From Hofstenia miamia (taxonomy: Eukaryota > Xenacoelomorpha > Acoela), in contig SCFE01000055.1 in NCBI GenBank assembly GCA_004352715.1, forward strand, positions 1,826,608-1,890,607: 64,000 nt of DNA, given 5' to 3'. Both the position numbers and the translations under genes were made by a program. How positions within the stretch are numbered: position 1 is the first letter of the stretch; each line of letters starts with the position of its first letter. The notes below the pieces were generated by a model that worked only from the letters and a program-made list of their open reading frames with translations, was not told the origin of the DNA and ran no database searches. Shown in pieces: positions 11,901 through 23,557 of the stretch.

Positions 11901-13524
11901 GTAGCCTTGACCAATAATGTCTATCATGCGTACAGATATTGTGGGTACGGGTACAGCTATTACTGCATACCCCTATTTGTTATATATTATAAGTTTTGAA
12001 AATACATTAATTTGTAATTACTTTTACAAAAAACAATGTTGATGTTTGTATTGAACTATATTTTATCATTTAGCACGAAAACACACAAAATAAACTCTCA
12101 AAGTTATTAGATCTGTAAATATCAAGTTGAATATTTTTCAAAGTATGACAACAAAATCGTGAAAGAAGTTTCTACGTAAATTGTTGAATTTCTGTAGTCC
12201 AATTAGAAATACATCTGATTGATTTCAATTTATTATTTAAATGCTATTAAACTTAGTAATTATCAGGAATCAAATATATAACAAAACTTTTAAATTAATT
12301 TTCTGGTCTTGAATATTATATTACTGGTTTGAATAATAACAGTAAATATAAATTAGAATGTAACAGTTGTCTTTGCAAAGACTAATAACTTTTTAAATTG
12401 CTTTAAAAAATAAAAGAAAAGAAATTTTCCGCACTTTTAATAAGCCTAATCTTACAACGTTAGAATGTTTAAGTGTTTTCAATTAATCACAAAAAACCTT
12501 GTAATAACCAAAAAATATATTCAAGATCAAGAGTAAACTACTTGATTAAAAACCGATTCATTAAGCAATAAAGATGAAAAGTTGCTCAAAAATATTGAAT
12601 TTCTTTTAAAATGTTGGAAAACTTTGGTTAGAAATTCAGTAACTAACATTACGATGTTATTGTAAATCGGAAGATAGTTAATCTAATCGAAAAACCACTT
12701 GCAAAATTAAAAAGTAAACTATTAAAACATCTGTATAGTTCTTAACCAAATTTGAATTAACAAACATTCGTTTATACGACAACACTGTAATAATCGCTTA
12801 CAAAAGAGTTATTTGATGGGAAGGATTTAAGGAGGAAGATATTTCAATTAATCTAATAAGAAAAATATATATTTACCATTAAATTTCAACAAAACAAATT
12901 ACTCCCCAATCATATATACTAAGAAGCAATACCTTTAATAAGAGTTGTCATAATTGAAACAACTATTAAATATAATTTTAATAACAACGAAAATACAAAA
13001 ATAAAAATGAATATAGTAATATCTTTTAAAAATTATTGAATAAATTCAAGAACAACAAAAAAAATAAATTGGTAAATATTGATTTTTAAAATATGATCAA
13101 CAAATTGGATATCCCCAAGGTCACAGATTTTTTTTATTTGTGAAGAGTCAACTCAGACCTAAATAATCTGTTATTCCGCGATAGTAGGGAATCAATATGA
13201 GTTGAGTGAACCTATTGTTTTCAATTTTAGCACACATTGTAGATCTATATGACCTCTTTATGCATGAATGCAGTACAAATGTAACCAAAAAATTCTAAGT
13301 ATTAAAGCTTTACCTGTTCGATCTTCTGATACTTTTAATATGTTGGATATGGTTGAATCAAACATAATTCAACCAGTTTTGTTTAAGCCTAAAGTGCGAC
13401 TCATACACGGTGGCATCCTATAAATGAGTGTTTATAAAAGTTGTCTGTATTACTCAATTTTATTTGTACACAGAATCAATGTTTATTTACTGACAAAGAC
13501 TACTAGTTAGTATAATATAATAGT
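11901..13524. other. AT-rich interval, nothing recognised
   Basis: No ORF of interest, RNA gene or clear repeat is seen. The sequence is strongly AT-biased with many short A and T runs. Confidence 0.5.
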
Positions 13525-13894
13525 TAGTATAATCATTATTGTAGAATTTGTATCCTAGCCATGCTTTACACGAGATAAACTTTTGCTTGCAGTTTTTCAA
13601 AGTTCTTTTTCTTTTTAGGTAGTGTGTTCCAAATTCGAATAGCGGTATTAATGAATTATTAATAATAATAATAATATATTGTTATTTATTTATATTAAAG
13701 TATTCTAATGCGCTCACTAAGAAACTGGTAGTAAAGATAAGCCTTTAATTCTTTAATCCGTATTTAAAGTTGGCAAAATTATTACAGCAACCAAGATGAA
13801 GAGGAAGGCCGTTGAAGATGGTGGCTGCAGCAAAAGAGAAAGAGCGTTTGCCATAGGAAGTGGATATTCTTGGTACACTAAGAAGAAACAGGTC

Positions 13895-14047
13895 AGTAGT
13901 AGAAGGGACTCGTATTTCATCACACTTTTTTCTGATTGGTCGAGAGGTGGGTCGTATTTCATCCCACTTTTTTGTGATTGGTCGAGAGGGGTGGCCTTTG
14001 ACCTGAGACGCCGTGGATATTGGCGGGGGTGTTTTACTGACGTCATG
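13895..14047. promoter_or_regulatory. Terminal repeat with two CCAAT-box units and a CRE motif
   Basis: The left arm contains two tandem units of about 42 bp, each reading tcgtatttcatc-cactttttt-tgattggtcgagag, so each carries a CCAAT box (attgg on this strand) in a gattggtcg context. The arm ends inward with the palindrome TGACGTCA (14038-14045), the cAMP-response/ATF site. The right arm has the same arrangement, with TGACGTCA at 15138-15145. The motifs are seen directly; that they act as a promoter firing inward is inference. Confidence 0.5.
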
Positions 14048-15289
14048 GANNNNNNNNNNNNNNNNNNNNNNNNNNNNNNNNNNNNNNNNNNNNNNNNNNN
14101 NNNNNNNNNNNNNNNNNNNNNNNNNNNNNNNNNNNNNNNNNNNNNNNNNNNNNNNNNNNNNNNNNNNNNNNNNNNNNNNNNNNNNNNNNNNNNNNNNNNN
14201 NNNNNNNNNNNNNNNNNNNNNNNNNNNNNNNNNNNNNNNNNNNNNNNNNNNNNNNNNNNNNNNNNNNNNNNNNNNNNNNNNNNNNNNNNNNNNNNNNNNN
14301 NNNNNNNNNNNNNNNNNNNNNNNNNNNNNNNNNNNNNNNNNNNNNNNNNNNNNNNNNNNNNNNNNNNNNNNNNNNNNNNNNNNNNNNNNNNNNNNNNNNN
14401 NNNNNNNNNNNNNNNNNNNNNNNNNNNNNNNNNNNNNNNNNNNNNNNNNNNNNNNNNNNNNNNNNNNNNNNNNNNNNNNNNNNNNNNNNNNNNNNNNNNN
14501 NNNNNNNNNNNNNNNNNNNNNNNNNNNNNNNNNNNNNNNNNNNNNNNNNNNNNNNNNNNNNNNNNNNNNNNNNNNNNNNNNNNNNNNNNNNNNNNNNNNN
14601 NNNNNNNNNNNNNNNNNNNNNNNNNNNNNNNNNNNNNNNNNNNNNNNNNNNNNNNNNNNNNNNNNNNNNNNNNNNNNNNNNNNNNNNNNNNNNNNNNNNN
14701 NNNNNNNNNNNNNNNNNNNNNNNNNNNNNNNNNNNNNNNNNNNNNNNNNNNNNNNNNNNNNNNNNNNNNNNNNNNNNNNNNNNNNNNNNNNNNNNNNNNN
14801 NNNNNNNNNNNNNNNNNNNNNNNNNNNNNNNNNNNNNNNNNNNNNNNNNNNNNNNNNNNNNNNNNNNNNNNNNNNNNNNNNNNNNNNNNNNNNNNNNNNN
14901 NNNNNNNNNNNNNNNNNNNNNNNNNNNNNNNNNNNNNNNNNNNNNNNNNNNNNNNNNNNNNNNNNNNNNNNNNNNNNNNNNNNNNNNNNNNNNNNNNNNN
15001 NNNNNNNNNNNNNNNNNNNNNNNNNNNNNNNNNNNNNNNNNNNNNNNNNAATGTGGGAAAGTAAAACTAAAAAAGTAAAAAAATGCAAACTAAATTAGAC
15101 CACATAAATAACACAAAAACTAGTAAAAGTACATGCATGACGTCAGTAAAACACCTCCGCCAATATCCACGGCGTCCCAGATCAAAGGCCACCCCTCTCG
15201 ACCAATCACAAAAAAAGTGGGATGAAATACGACCCACCTCTCGACCAATCAGAAAAAAGTGGGATGAAATACGAGCCCCTTCTACTACT
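13895..15289. mobile_element. Element with ~154-bp terminal inverted repeats and 6-bp target duplication (Polinton-like ends)
   Basis: The left arm (13895-14047) and right arm (15136-15289) are inverted copies with few mismatches, starting agtagtagaagg and ending ccttctactact. The host sequence caggtc is duplicated on both sides (13889-13894, 15290-15295). Removing the element plus one caggtc restores the reading frame of the interrupted LINE, which confirms the edges. A 6-bp duplication, long inverted repeats and a 5'-AG terminus match Polinton/Maverick ends. The centre is a run of exactly 1000 N (14050-15049), so the cargo, if any, is unknown and the true length may differ. A short MITE-like derivative is equally possible. 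Confidence 0.75.
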
Positions 15290-16149
15290 CAGGTCATTCG
15301 ACCTATGATAATGCGACAAGTGATATGTATGCGACAGTAAATCACAGAGAAAGCTAGGATCCAGCCCATGCATACACTTAAATACCAGGATTGCTATTTT
15401 ATCTATTTTATATTATATACGAAGTTTAACAGGGAGCCAGTGTAAAATAATAAGAGTCGGTGTGATGTTCTCGGACCTTTGAAACTGAAAAATAACACGA
15501 GTGAAGTCGTTTTGCACTAATTGCAGTATATTGATCAGACCATATAGGATACCATTGTTAAAATCCAAATGGCTTGAAACCATCGACTGAACTAGAACTC
15601 TAGCGTTATCAAAAGAAAGATATTTAAGCATAAGCCTTATGTTACATAAATTATAACGACAAGACTGGGATAATTTCTTTATATGTTTTTCCAATTTAAG
15701 AGCTTCGTCCATCAAACAACCAAGGTTTGTAACACTAGGATGTCGAAGACTATTTAACAGAGAGCTAGACAATGCAGTGTTAATGGATTGCTTCAATACT
15801 TTTTTCTATATTTAGTGCAAGTAAATTGTTGTGATCTGGAGTGCTGCTTATGAATAAAACCAGGCATTGAAATAGTATTATAATGTGGTAAGTTTTTGAT
15901 GAGATTAAAAAATACGGTACAAAATAATAACAAACATTACTTTGCAAAATAATGTTGAAGTCTCAGTTTAAAATTATTTCTAATTTGATTAGAATTACTT
16001 AACATCATTTCATAAATTGAGATTGCATAGAAACTTTAATTCCGTCAGTAAGAACGAGGATAGTAATAAGAATAAAATAATCTCTAACAGAAGCTAATAT
16101 AAGATAAGATATTCTTTAGTCGTATAAACATTAACGAACAGAGATTGTT

Positions 16150-17640
16150 GTATAATCATTATTGTAGAATTTGTATCCTAGCCATGATTTAATTGAGATA
16201 ACCTTTTGCTTAAGATTAATTTTAATGTGTTTTTTTTTAAAAATCTTGATTTTTCAATGTTCTGTATTTCCTTTGCCAATGAATTTCAAGTTCGAAGAGC
16301 GTCAATAATGAATGATTCTTTCAAGTTTTTTCTTTATTCTAAATTTAAGTAAACTGTTTTGATTTGGAGGTCTGCTTATGAATTAAACCAGACATTGAAA
16401 TCGTATTACAATGTGATAATTTCTTGATGAGCTTAAAAAACGTTAACATCGTCTTCAATATGATTACTTGCTTGGGAAAGGATAAACCTAGAAATAAAGT
16501 GACTAGTTCGTGAAGAATTTTTCTTTGAAACATTTAGGACCAATTATATTTGGATATGGAGTTTTCTTTAAAAAACATCTCTTAGATCAGTAAATAATAC
16601 ATTTGCATTACTTAGGTGACTCATAATAAATGAATTGAAAAAATAAATTATGGCGCATGCTGCTGTTTTCTTTGCTCTTGACATACATTTTTTAAGTATA
16701 GGTAATTTTCGAACTATTGCATTATTTTTAGTATCAAAGTTTAGCATCGAGTAAAAAAATACTCCTAAGAACTTAAAAAAAATGTCTCCAGTTGAAGCAT
16801 TAACATTATTGAGATTCAGATTTAATGCTAAAACAACATAATTAAGCGCAGTGGGCTGCAAAATACAAAATTATGTTTTAATTTCATTTATGAGTAACTT
16901 ATGCATGTTGAAATACGTTGAAAATTTGTTGCAATTATGTGCGACAGATTCGATAGCAAAATGCATCGATTTATTATCACTGAATATGCATGTATCATCG
17001 GCATATTGTATAAATTGACCATCAGATATAGTATGTATGTCATTTACATATACAGTATACTGGAAAGAAGGGGACCTAAGATTGTCCCCTGCGGGACGCC
17101 ATTGCTAACAGGTAGCCAATAAGAAATGACATTATTTACTTTGACTCTCTGAAATCTATGTTTCAGGTAGCTAGTCATCAAATTTCTGCTACTACTAGAA
17201 AATCACATATTGGATTATTTTTTTATCAATATACCCATGATGAATAGAATTGAAAGCTTTACGAAGATCTAAGCAGGCAATACCTACGAATTTATTTGTA
17301 TCCAGTGAGGATCTCCATTTTTCTGTAGCATTTAATAAGGCATCAGTAGTTGAAAAATGTTTACGAAATCCAAATTGAGTATTTGATAGTTATTTGTATA
17401 TATTGAGATGTTCCGTTATTTGATCACGTAATAACAGCTCGAATAGTTTGTTTATTTGAGAAGTAATTGAAATTCGTCCATAATTTTTTTACATGAGACG
17501 GATCATTTTTTTAAAAAATAGAGGTGACATGAGAAAGTTTTGAATAATCCGGAAATGAATTACTTTTTATGTATTTGTTCAATATATAATTTACGGGATT
17601 TGCAGTAATACCTGCAGTGATTTTAAGTGCCCACGAAAGA
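16150..17640 (-). pseudogene. Reverse transcriptase pseudogene of a family A LINE
   Basis: Read on the minus strand, RT blocks appear in order: a fingers segment ending FGFRKHFSTTDALLNATEKW near 17400-17350, then GIACLDLRKAF near 17280-17260 (the D-containing block), GVPQGTILGPLL near 17100-17070 and QFIQYADDT near 17020-17000 (the YADD catalytic box). A thumb region with KFLGVFFYS (about 16740) and a C-terminus ending in SWLGYKFYNNDY (about 16160) follow. Several stops and frameshifts separate the blocks, so it is dead. The enzyme would have copied LINE RNA at the target site. Confidence 0.75.
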
Positions 17641-17679
17641 ATTATAGAAGGCTGCTTGATTTCTTAGGCTTAAGCTTGA

Positions 17680-18204
17680 TAACTGCCCTTACAGTTTTAA
17701 AACTTGTTGTAAAACCGAAACAAAATTCGGCAGCCTCAAAATGACATTCATCAGGGAAAATCACCTAAAAACATACATTTACATATTGCATAGCAACAAA
17801 AGCAATTCAAATTAAAATTCCTACTTTTTCCCAAACTTTATCTCCTATTGCCAAATCAAGGCGATGCCTTAAAAATTGCCTTTAATACTTCGTCCTCCCT
17901 TAACTAAACGTCTTCAAACAGTTCTAACACAATGCTAACGCCATCATCACAAGACTCACTTTGAATTTCAAAGTTGGTAACTTGGGGGTTCTTTTCTGAC
18001 ATTCTGAGTAGTGCTGCATCTTGTTGTCGTTGTCATCTTTCTGCCTTGAGAGTATGACCCAATTGTTTTCAATTTCTTTATTATGCGACTAATAGTGCTT
18101 TGATTAACTTTAACAAGAGCTGCAACGTCCCTCTGTGACATAAACATATGCTCAGCAACTGCAAGTGTAACAATCTTGCTTTGTGTACACAGTGTCACAT
18201 CCAT
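17680..18204 (-). pseudogene. Tc1-like transposase relic
   Basis: The minus strand starts with a 78-residue frame holding the paired-type helix-turn-helix of Tc1 transposases (SQRDVAALVKVNQSTISRII, then GSYSQGRK as the basic hinge). After broken sequence it continues to a block reading GDFPDECHFE near 17765-17735, which matches the region of the first catalytic aspartate (F-DE--F). The C-terminal half is missing. It is separate from the element at 10491. Confidence 0.6.
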
Positions 18205-18954
18205 AAGTCTACAACCAAATAAAACTATAATTCATGTATATTTACCATTGCAATCATATGTTACACTTGGAAACAGACAGTATGCTAAAAGTAAATAAAA
18301 TGACATTATATTAAAAAAATTGCTACTAAACCATAACGCATTAGCCAAACAATCAATGATTTATACATTAAAGTCCTTGATGTAATATGGCCAATACTGT
18401 ATCATAACTATCTATTTGTCTTACATATATCCAATATCTACATAAAGCTAGTTTAGATTTGTTGTTAATTTCTGCAGATATTAATTCAAATTATAGCTCC
18501 AAAATGTATAATTTATGATTTACTATTGCTAATCAAAATTTTAGTGAAACCTTAAATTTGCGTACTGGAATGAGAGAATTTTGTTGCAGGATAATTACAA
18601 ACACTTGGCTGATTTACACTGCGGCAGAGTTTGATGTTTTCTATAAAATACAAATATAATTTGCAAATAAGACATGAATACTAAATCAGAAGAATTCTGG
18701 ATGGGGAATTTTCACTATCATTGAATGTGAACTTCATTAGCTTAATATATAATTTCAAGATGAATTTAAAATGTATTAAGTCCACTAGAATATCAGCTTT
18801 CAAAAAACTGCTACAGTACATGAGCGACTACTAATATTGAAAAAATATATCACTGGTGGCGTAAACGGATTAAGAACGTGAACGAAACATCAAAATTAGC
18901 AGGTAATCGTTTTGATAAGAGTAGCAAACACCTTTTCTAATACATACGTACAAC

Positions 18955-19480
18955 AAAGGATGTACACAAGGGAGTGTCTTAGACCATGTCCTGTTTACAC
19001 TTTATGTGCCATCCAACTAACGTGAATCGAAGGAGGGTCAATACACAGCCACAAGTGCCTTGTAAACAGAGTATTAGAAAATTATTTGCTGCTAAACTGT
19101 TTTCTTTAAAATATGAGTTACAAAGTAATTTTTTACCAAAAAAATGTATGTGACAACTCCAAAAATGTTCCTCTAAAAGTAGACGAGCCAATGATCAAAT
19201 TGAACAACGCCAATGTAGTAACAATTATCCCTTGAAAAAATTATTTGTAGCAAAGTTAAAACAGACAATGAATATCCAATGTCTATAACCTTTAAGACNA
19301 CAATTATCCCTTGAAAAAATTATTTGTAGAAAAGTTAAAACAGACAATGAATATCCAATGTCTATAACCTTTAAGACATCCCCAAAAAACAACCATCCAT
19401 ACATTAGTCAGCAAGAACGCATTAAAGCTGTATTTAGCCTACTAGTTTATAACAATGTCTTTAAATTAACAGAAAAAAGG
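18955..19480 (+). pseudogene. Jockey-like reverse transcriptase relic
   Basis: From 18958 the + strand reads GCTQGSVLDHVLFTLYV, a clear match in pattern to RT block 4 (G-pQGSvLgP-LF--Y). Downstream frames are broken but still carry LINE-like pieces such as HPYISQQERIKAVFS near 19395-19435. A 78-bp duplication around a single N (19299) lies inside it. A short dead fragment. Confidence 0.45.
19221..19377. repeat. 78-bp direct repeat joined by a single N
   Basis: Bases 19221-19298 and 19300-19377 are the same except for one c/a difference, with N at 19299 between them. A one-N join between identical ends is the mark of a scaffolding artefact. Confidence 0.8.
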
Positions 19481-20926
19481 TGACATCGCTTGAACGGTTA
19501 TTATCTCCATTGTAAAATTCGTATAAAAATGAATTCATCAGTGTCCTTAGGACTCATTCCAATTCCTATTTATAGTATTAATATATAAAATTCAATCATT
19601 ATCAAAACATACAAGCTTGCAAGATTCCTTGTTCTAAGAAAGCTTGAACACAAATAGACACGAGTGGTTGTTCATAAAAACTAAGTTTCTGGGCAAAATT
19701 ATACAAATAGTTGTGTATATATTTATAAATTCTTTGAAGTTATACACTAATTTTTATTACATTTCTTAGTTTCTAGTTGAAACTAGGGGTGTTAAAATTA
19801 TTTTATTATTTTTGTCATCTCACTTTTCTCCATAGTTCTTCTGAAGTCATTCAACTAACCGAAATTATCTTCAATAATAACCACGTATGTTTAAATAATA
19901 ATACTTCACCATTTAATTTCAATGGTGTGAAGTGAATGGATTGCAATTGTGTTCATTATATTTTAGGTGGTATTTTCAAAACTTTTTTTACAAGCATTTA
20001 ATTAGAAAAGCTAAGTGGATTCATGCAATAAATTCAATGAGACTAGGACAACTAAAAGTCGCATTAATTTATGAATTCGGATTTTACTAAATGATTGATG
20101 AAAATTGCATTTATTTCCACAGAAAACTAACTGTGGAGCAACTGCGCATGTCTCGGCCTTATTTGGGAAGAAATAGGCAGTTTTTGAATGAAACCATAAA
20201 TACAAGATCACTATTTAATTATGGTTTCTACAAATACTAAACCAAAATGAAGCCATCTATTACAATATAAATTAGGCAATGCACAATGATTTAGGGATTA
20301 CACTGAAAAATAGGTGTACTCATTGCAATAAGTTATTTTTTAAATTGGAAAGTGCACTTAATTTTTAACACCCATGATTGAAATTAATATTAACTTAATG
20401 GCATTACCAACTCAGAATGTTTTACAAATGGGTCCATTTGTATAAGCCTTAGATGAGATATTTAAACAATTAAAATTGAAACAGCAAATGAAAGATTAAT
20501 ACTACACAAAAATTGTTGGCAACCATTCAATCTTAAAAGCAAGAAACGACTCATTAAATGCTAAATGTAAGCCAATATGTATATACTTTTAAAACTATTT
20601 TGGCTTAGTGACTGCAATGAAAAATGTCTAAATTTGTATAAGTTTGCAATAAAAAGCAAAACGATTGAAAATTGCTGTATTTAACAAGGACTGCAATAGT
20701 TGATAACACTGTTAAAAACTACCACACTAATAAAAACAAAAATTATTAGAATCAAAATTGAAAAATTACCAGTTTTACATAACAATTTACAAGACATGAC
20801 GGACAAATATTCACAGTTGAAATGACAATATATTTAGCACCATACACAAGATAAAACGGAAGCGGAGTAACCTGACTACAAAGCTACAAATTCTTGGAAG
20901 ACTTATTTTTGAAGGAAAAATCAGCC
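19481..20926. other. 3' flank of the LC3 exon; nothing else recognised
   Basis: No gene or repeat is seen. Some of this must be the 3' UTR of the minus-strand LC3 gene. A minus-strand AATAAA occurs near 20110, about 800 nt past the stop, but whether it is the used poly(A) signal cannot be told. Confidence 0.4.
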
Positions 20927-21086
20927 CTACCCGAAGAACTGTTGGGAAGCATAGGTGATATACAGGAATCCGTCAGCATCGCGTTCGTCTTTGTACAGCT
21001 CAGCTAACGTCGTCGACATACTTGCGATGCTTTTGTTATTTACAATTAAATAGAAAGCCTGTGATGAACTTAAAGACATTCTGCCT
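20927..21086 (-). CDS. MAP1LC3: ATG8-family protein, LC3 type: last coding exon
   Basis: The minus strand encodes the ubiquitin-like fold C-terminus of an ATG8/LC3 protein, which is conjugated to phosphatidylethanolamine on autophagosome membranes and binds LIR-containing receptors. The exon begins after a TTTAG acceptor (AG at 21088-21087) and reads, in pieces, GRMSLSSSQAFYLIVNNKSI, then ASMSTTLAELYKDERDADGF, then LYITYASQQFFG followed directly by TAG. VNNKS, the LY-(D/E)-x-(D/E)-D-GFLY segment and YASQ-x-FG are diagnostic, and YASQ points to LC3 rather than GABARAP. The terminal glycine is the lipidation residue, and here nothing follows it. Upstream exons (N-terminal helices and the DK-KFLVP region) should lie at higher coordinates, but I could not locate them. 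Confidence 0.85.
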
Positions 21087-21668
21087 CTAAAGTATATGTT
21101 TGATAGTGTATGAAATATTTACAATTAAATGTACATATTAGAATTAACAATGAACAAATGTCTTAATATGCTACAACCGCTGAAAAAATAATTAAAAGCA
21201 AATGCGATTGAAAGCGTAAGTGGCTCTTATTAATCTTTAGAAATATCGACAATTCAAATAACTACCCCCGCAACATCCATGCATATATGTTTGCATGTCA
21301 ATTAAAAGTATTTCTCAAAAAACAGTGGATGCATATCAAGATGTGTCGTAACCTAATGAAGATGCCTTTATATTTGCAGTATGACGAAGCGTACATATTT
21401 ACCAAGTAGCCAGGTTTCCCTGAATTTCACACATTGAAATAGATTTTTCTTAAAATGCATTTAATTGTGATACGTTAAGCAAAAATTTGCAAATGAATTC
21501 GTAAAACTTTTTCGTATGTAAGTGAAATAACTAACCCTCGTTATCCAAGTGTAACCGCATGACAACACTGTTTTGTTAAAATTGTCAAATACTTTTCTCC
21601 AAGACAATCGAAAACTGATATTCCTTGGATATGAAGACATCTAGGAGTAAAAATGTCACCCCCGCTAC

Positions 21669-22012
21669 TAGTGTTGTCAAAAAAGAAAGTACAAAAAACG
21701 TTTTAAACGTTCAAAACAATGTTTTTTGCTTTTAGACAGACCCAGCTCAAGTTATGATAATTTTGCTAAAACCACATATAGTGGCAAACATTGAATTATG
21801 ATAAACTTATCAACATTCATTTTTCGTTTCATACACTTAAACAAAACGCAAGTTTTGCTATTTTTTTAGAAGAAAATTGGATATAAAAGTAAAAATGGAC
21901 GAAATCAAATAATTTTTTTCCAAATTTTCCTATATAAATTTGAAACAAAACATATAAAAAAATACTGCAAAAAACAGTTTTAAACAGTCCTATTTAAAAC
22001 ATGCCAACACTG
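21669..22012 (-). mobile_element. MITE with (c)agtgttggcatgtttt ends, copy 1
   Basis: A 344-bp segment whose reverse complement aligns along its length with 56585-56919. Shared features are the -ttggcatgttt- start, tttatatccaattttt, the cattttt-tttcat segment, ttatcataattcaatatttg, agacagacc and the closing -gcaac-ct- end. The ends are inverted (tagtgttgtcaa / ttggcatg-containing end), as in hAT-derived MITEs. Its target duplication is too eroded to call. Confidence 0.6.
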
Positions 22013-23557
22013 CTTGCTATGGTGAAAACTTGTACTAAAAATTATTCTTGTGCCTGAAAATATACCACCCAGAGTCCGCTCAAGCGTGTCGTTGGCAAAA
22101 TCAGAGTTCATCGCACTCGAGATCAGTCTGAAAATTATTGGATTCTTATCTAGGCTAACATTCATTCACTACGTACCTTCAAACAAGGCAAATAAACAAA
22201 ATAATTTCTGAAGGGTTTTTGTTTCATATAGTATAGATTTTAAATACACAAATTGATAAAGGACTACAGACATTCAGCTAAAACTAATAACAAAAATGCA
22301 ATTTCAATCGTATAAAACATGCAGAAGTTTGAATTCAAACAATTGAATTGTAGAGCTTAATATGATAACAGATTTTGATGTTAATAATCCAAACCTTAAC
22401 CAAACGCTATCGCTAATGAAGTATGGTGAATTTTTAAGAAATTTAGAAATGAAAGTCTCATTCACTTAAAGGAATTTACAGTGTCGTGTTGAATTTCTAA
22501 AATCAAAATGGAATGAGAAAACTTTATTTTAAACTATTACTTAAATAATTGTTTTACTAAACTTAAATATAATTAAGCTTGTTTATGTTGATTATAATGA
22601 TCCTGTTTCGATATTGCAATATACAATGATATTTAAAAAAATGAACTTTTTAAAGAGGACAAGGAGCAAGCTGGTTCTATTCTTAAGATTTTTTTTGCTA
22701 ATACTTAAAATACTATATTTTACATCATTTATTCGGTTATTTTCACTGATTAAATGTACTCTGGTCGTTATGATCAACGGGGTAAGCACACTGCGAATGA
22801 GATCATTTGCGGTTTTGTAACAAACTATGATCCTGATAGGCTGCAACTTGTTAAACTAATAATGAGCATCATTAATTCAAAGCAATAAAAATAGAATGTC
22901 CAGTGCGGATACCATGTAGTAAAAACAAGTTATTTCTAAATAATGCATTCTCATTCTACACGTAACGTGCAGCAGTTACTTACAGCTATAGCAATTGCCA
23001 ATATCCTTAAAAATGTGAGGTAAAACGACATGTCCGCCAATAATAAATGACAACTACTGACTTATTTAAATTGTGGTAAATCATTTATTTTAAAATTTCA
23101 CAATCTAAATGCCTATTGGACATAAAATTTTTACAATTATTATCTTTCGTATTGACTGAATTCGCGTAATCATTTTGGTATATTTTAGCAAAAGTTTACT
23201 TGAAAGGCTGATTCCGGTCCAGAGTCTACTATTATTTCATTAAAATAGTGGTCCATTGTGCAAAAACTACGTTACAAATTTTTTCCAAAGTTGTTTTATT
23301 CGACTCTACGTCAAAAGTTAGTTAATTTCTGAGCTCAAAGCTAATTTCTATAGTAACGAGTTCCTGATATAGGTGTCGAAATGCATATATTGCATTGGCC
23401 TCCTCATTTTGAGTCCAGTATGTAAATGTCCCGGTCGTATTATATAGTAGGCCCTAGCTGATCCCATGTAATCAAATCATTAATCAGCAACTCGTCTAAC
23501 ACTGATCATAAGGGGATGATACACTACAAAAAATCGATATGGTAGCAATTTGTTTAA
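22013..23557. other. AT-rich interval, nothing recognised
   Basis: Overlapping short frames at 22592-22846 on both strands have no recognisable motif. No RNA gene or repeat could be supported. It may be intron of the LC3 gene. Confidence 0.4.

Larger units (their letters stand above)
13661..15797 (-). mobile_element. CR1/L2-like LINE 3' fragment (family B), split by an inverted-repeat element
   Basis: The minus strand encodes the post-RT region typical of CR1/L2-type LINEs. About 127 residues at 15413-15796 include TNLGCLMDEALKLEKHI, LVQSMVSSHLDFNNGILYG and ITPTLIILHWLPVKLRI. After the inserted element, the frame continues at 13745-13893 with LLSVPRISTSYGKRSFSFAA and IFNGLPLHL. The + strand (AAT)n run at 13655-13676 is its 3' microsatellite tail. 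It lies inside a family A LINE and hosts the element at 13895-15289. The 5' end and the RT core are missing, so this is a 5'-truncated copy. Confidence 0.75.
13525..15940 (-). mobile_element. Family A LINE fragment split by another LINE
   Basis: At 13525-13660 the minus strand repeats the 3' end seen at 16150 (tataatcattattgtagaat, then the GYKFYNNDY end). At about 15798-15940 it resumes with sequence matching 16325-16450 (the stretch with tctgcttatgaat). The two parts together correspond to one family A copy, opened by insertion of a different LINE (13661-15797). Only the 3' third of the retroelement is represented, and its frame is broken. Confidence 0.6.

Noticed and set aside
13745-15098. 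Long open frames on both strands across 14050-15049
   Set aside because: They are produced by the 1000-N gap. The only real coding signal is the LINE C-terminus on the minus strand at 13745-13893.
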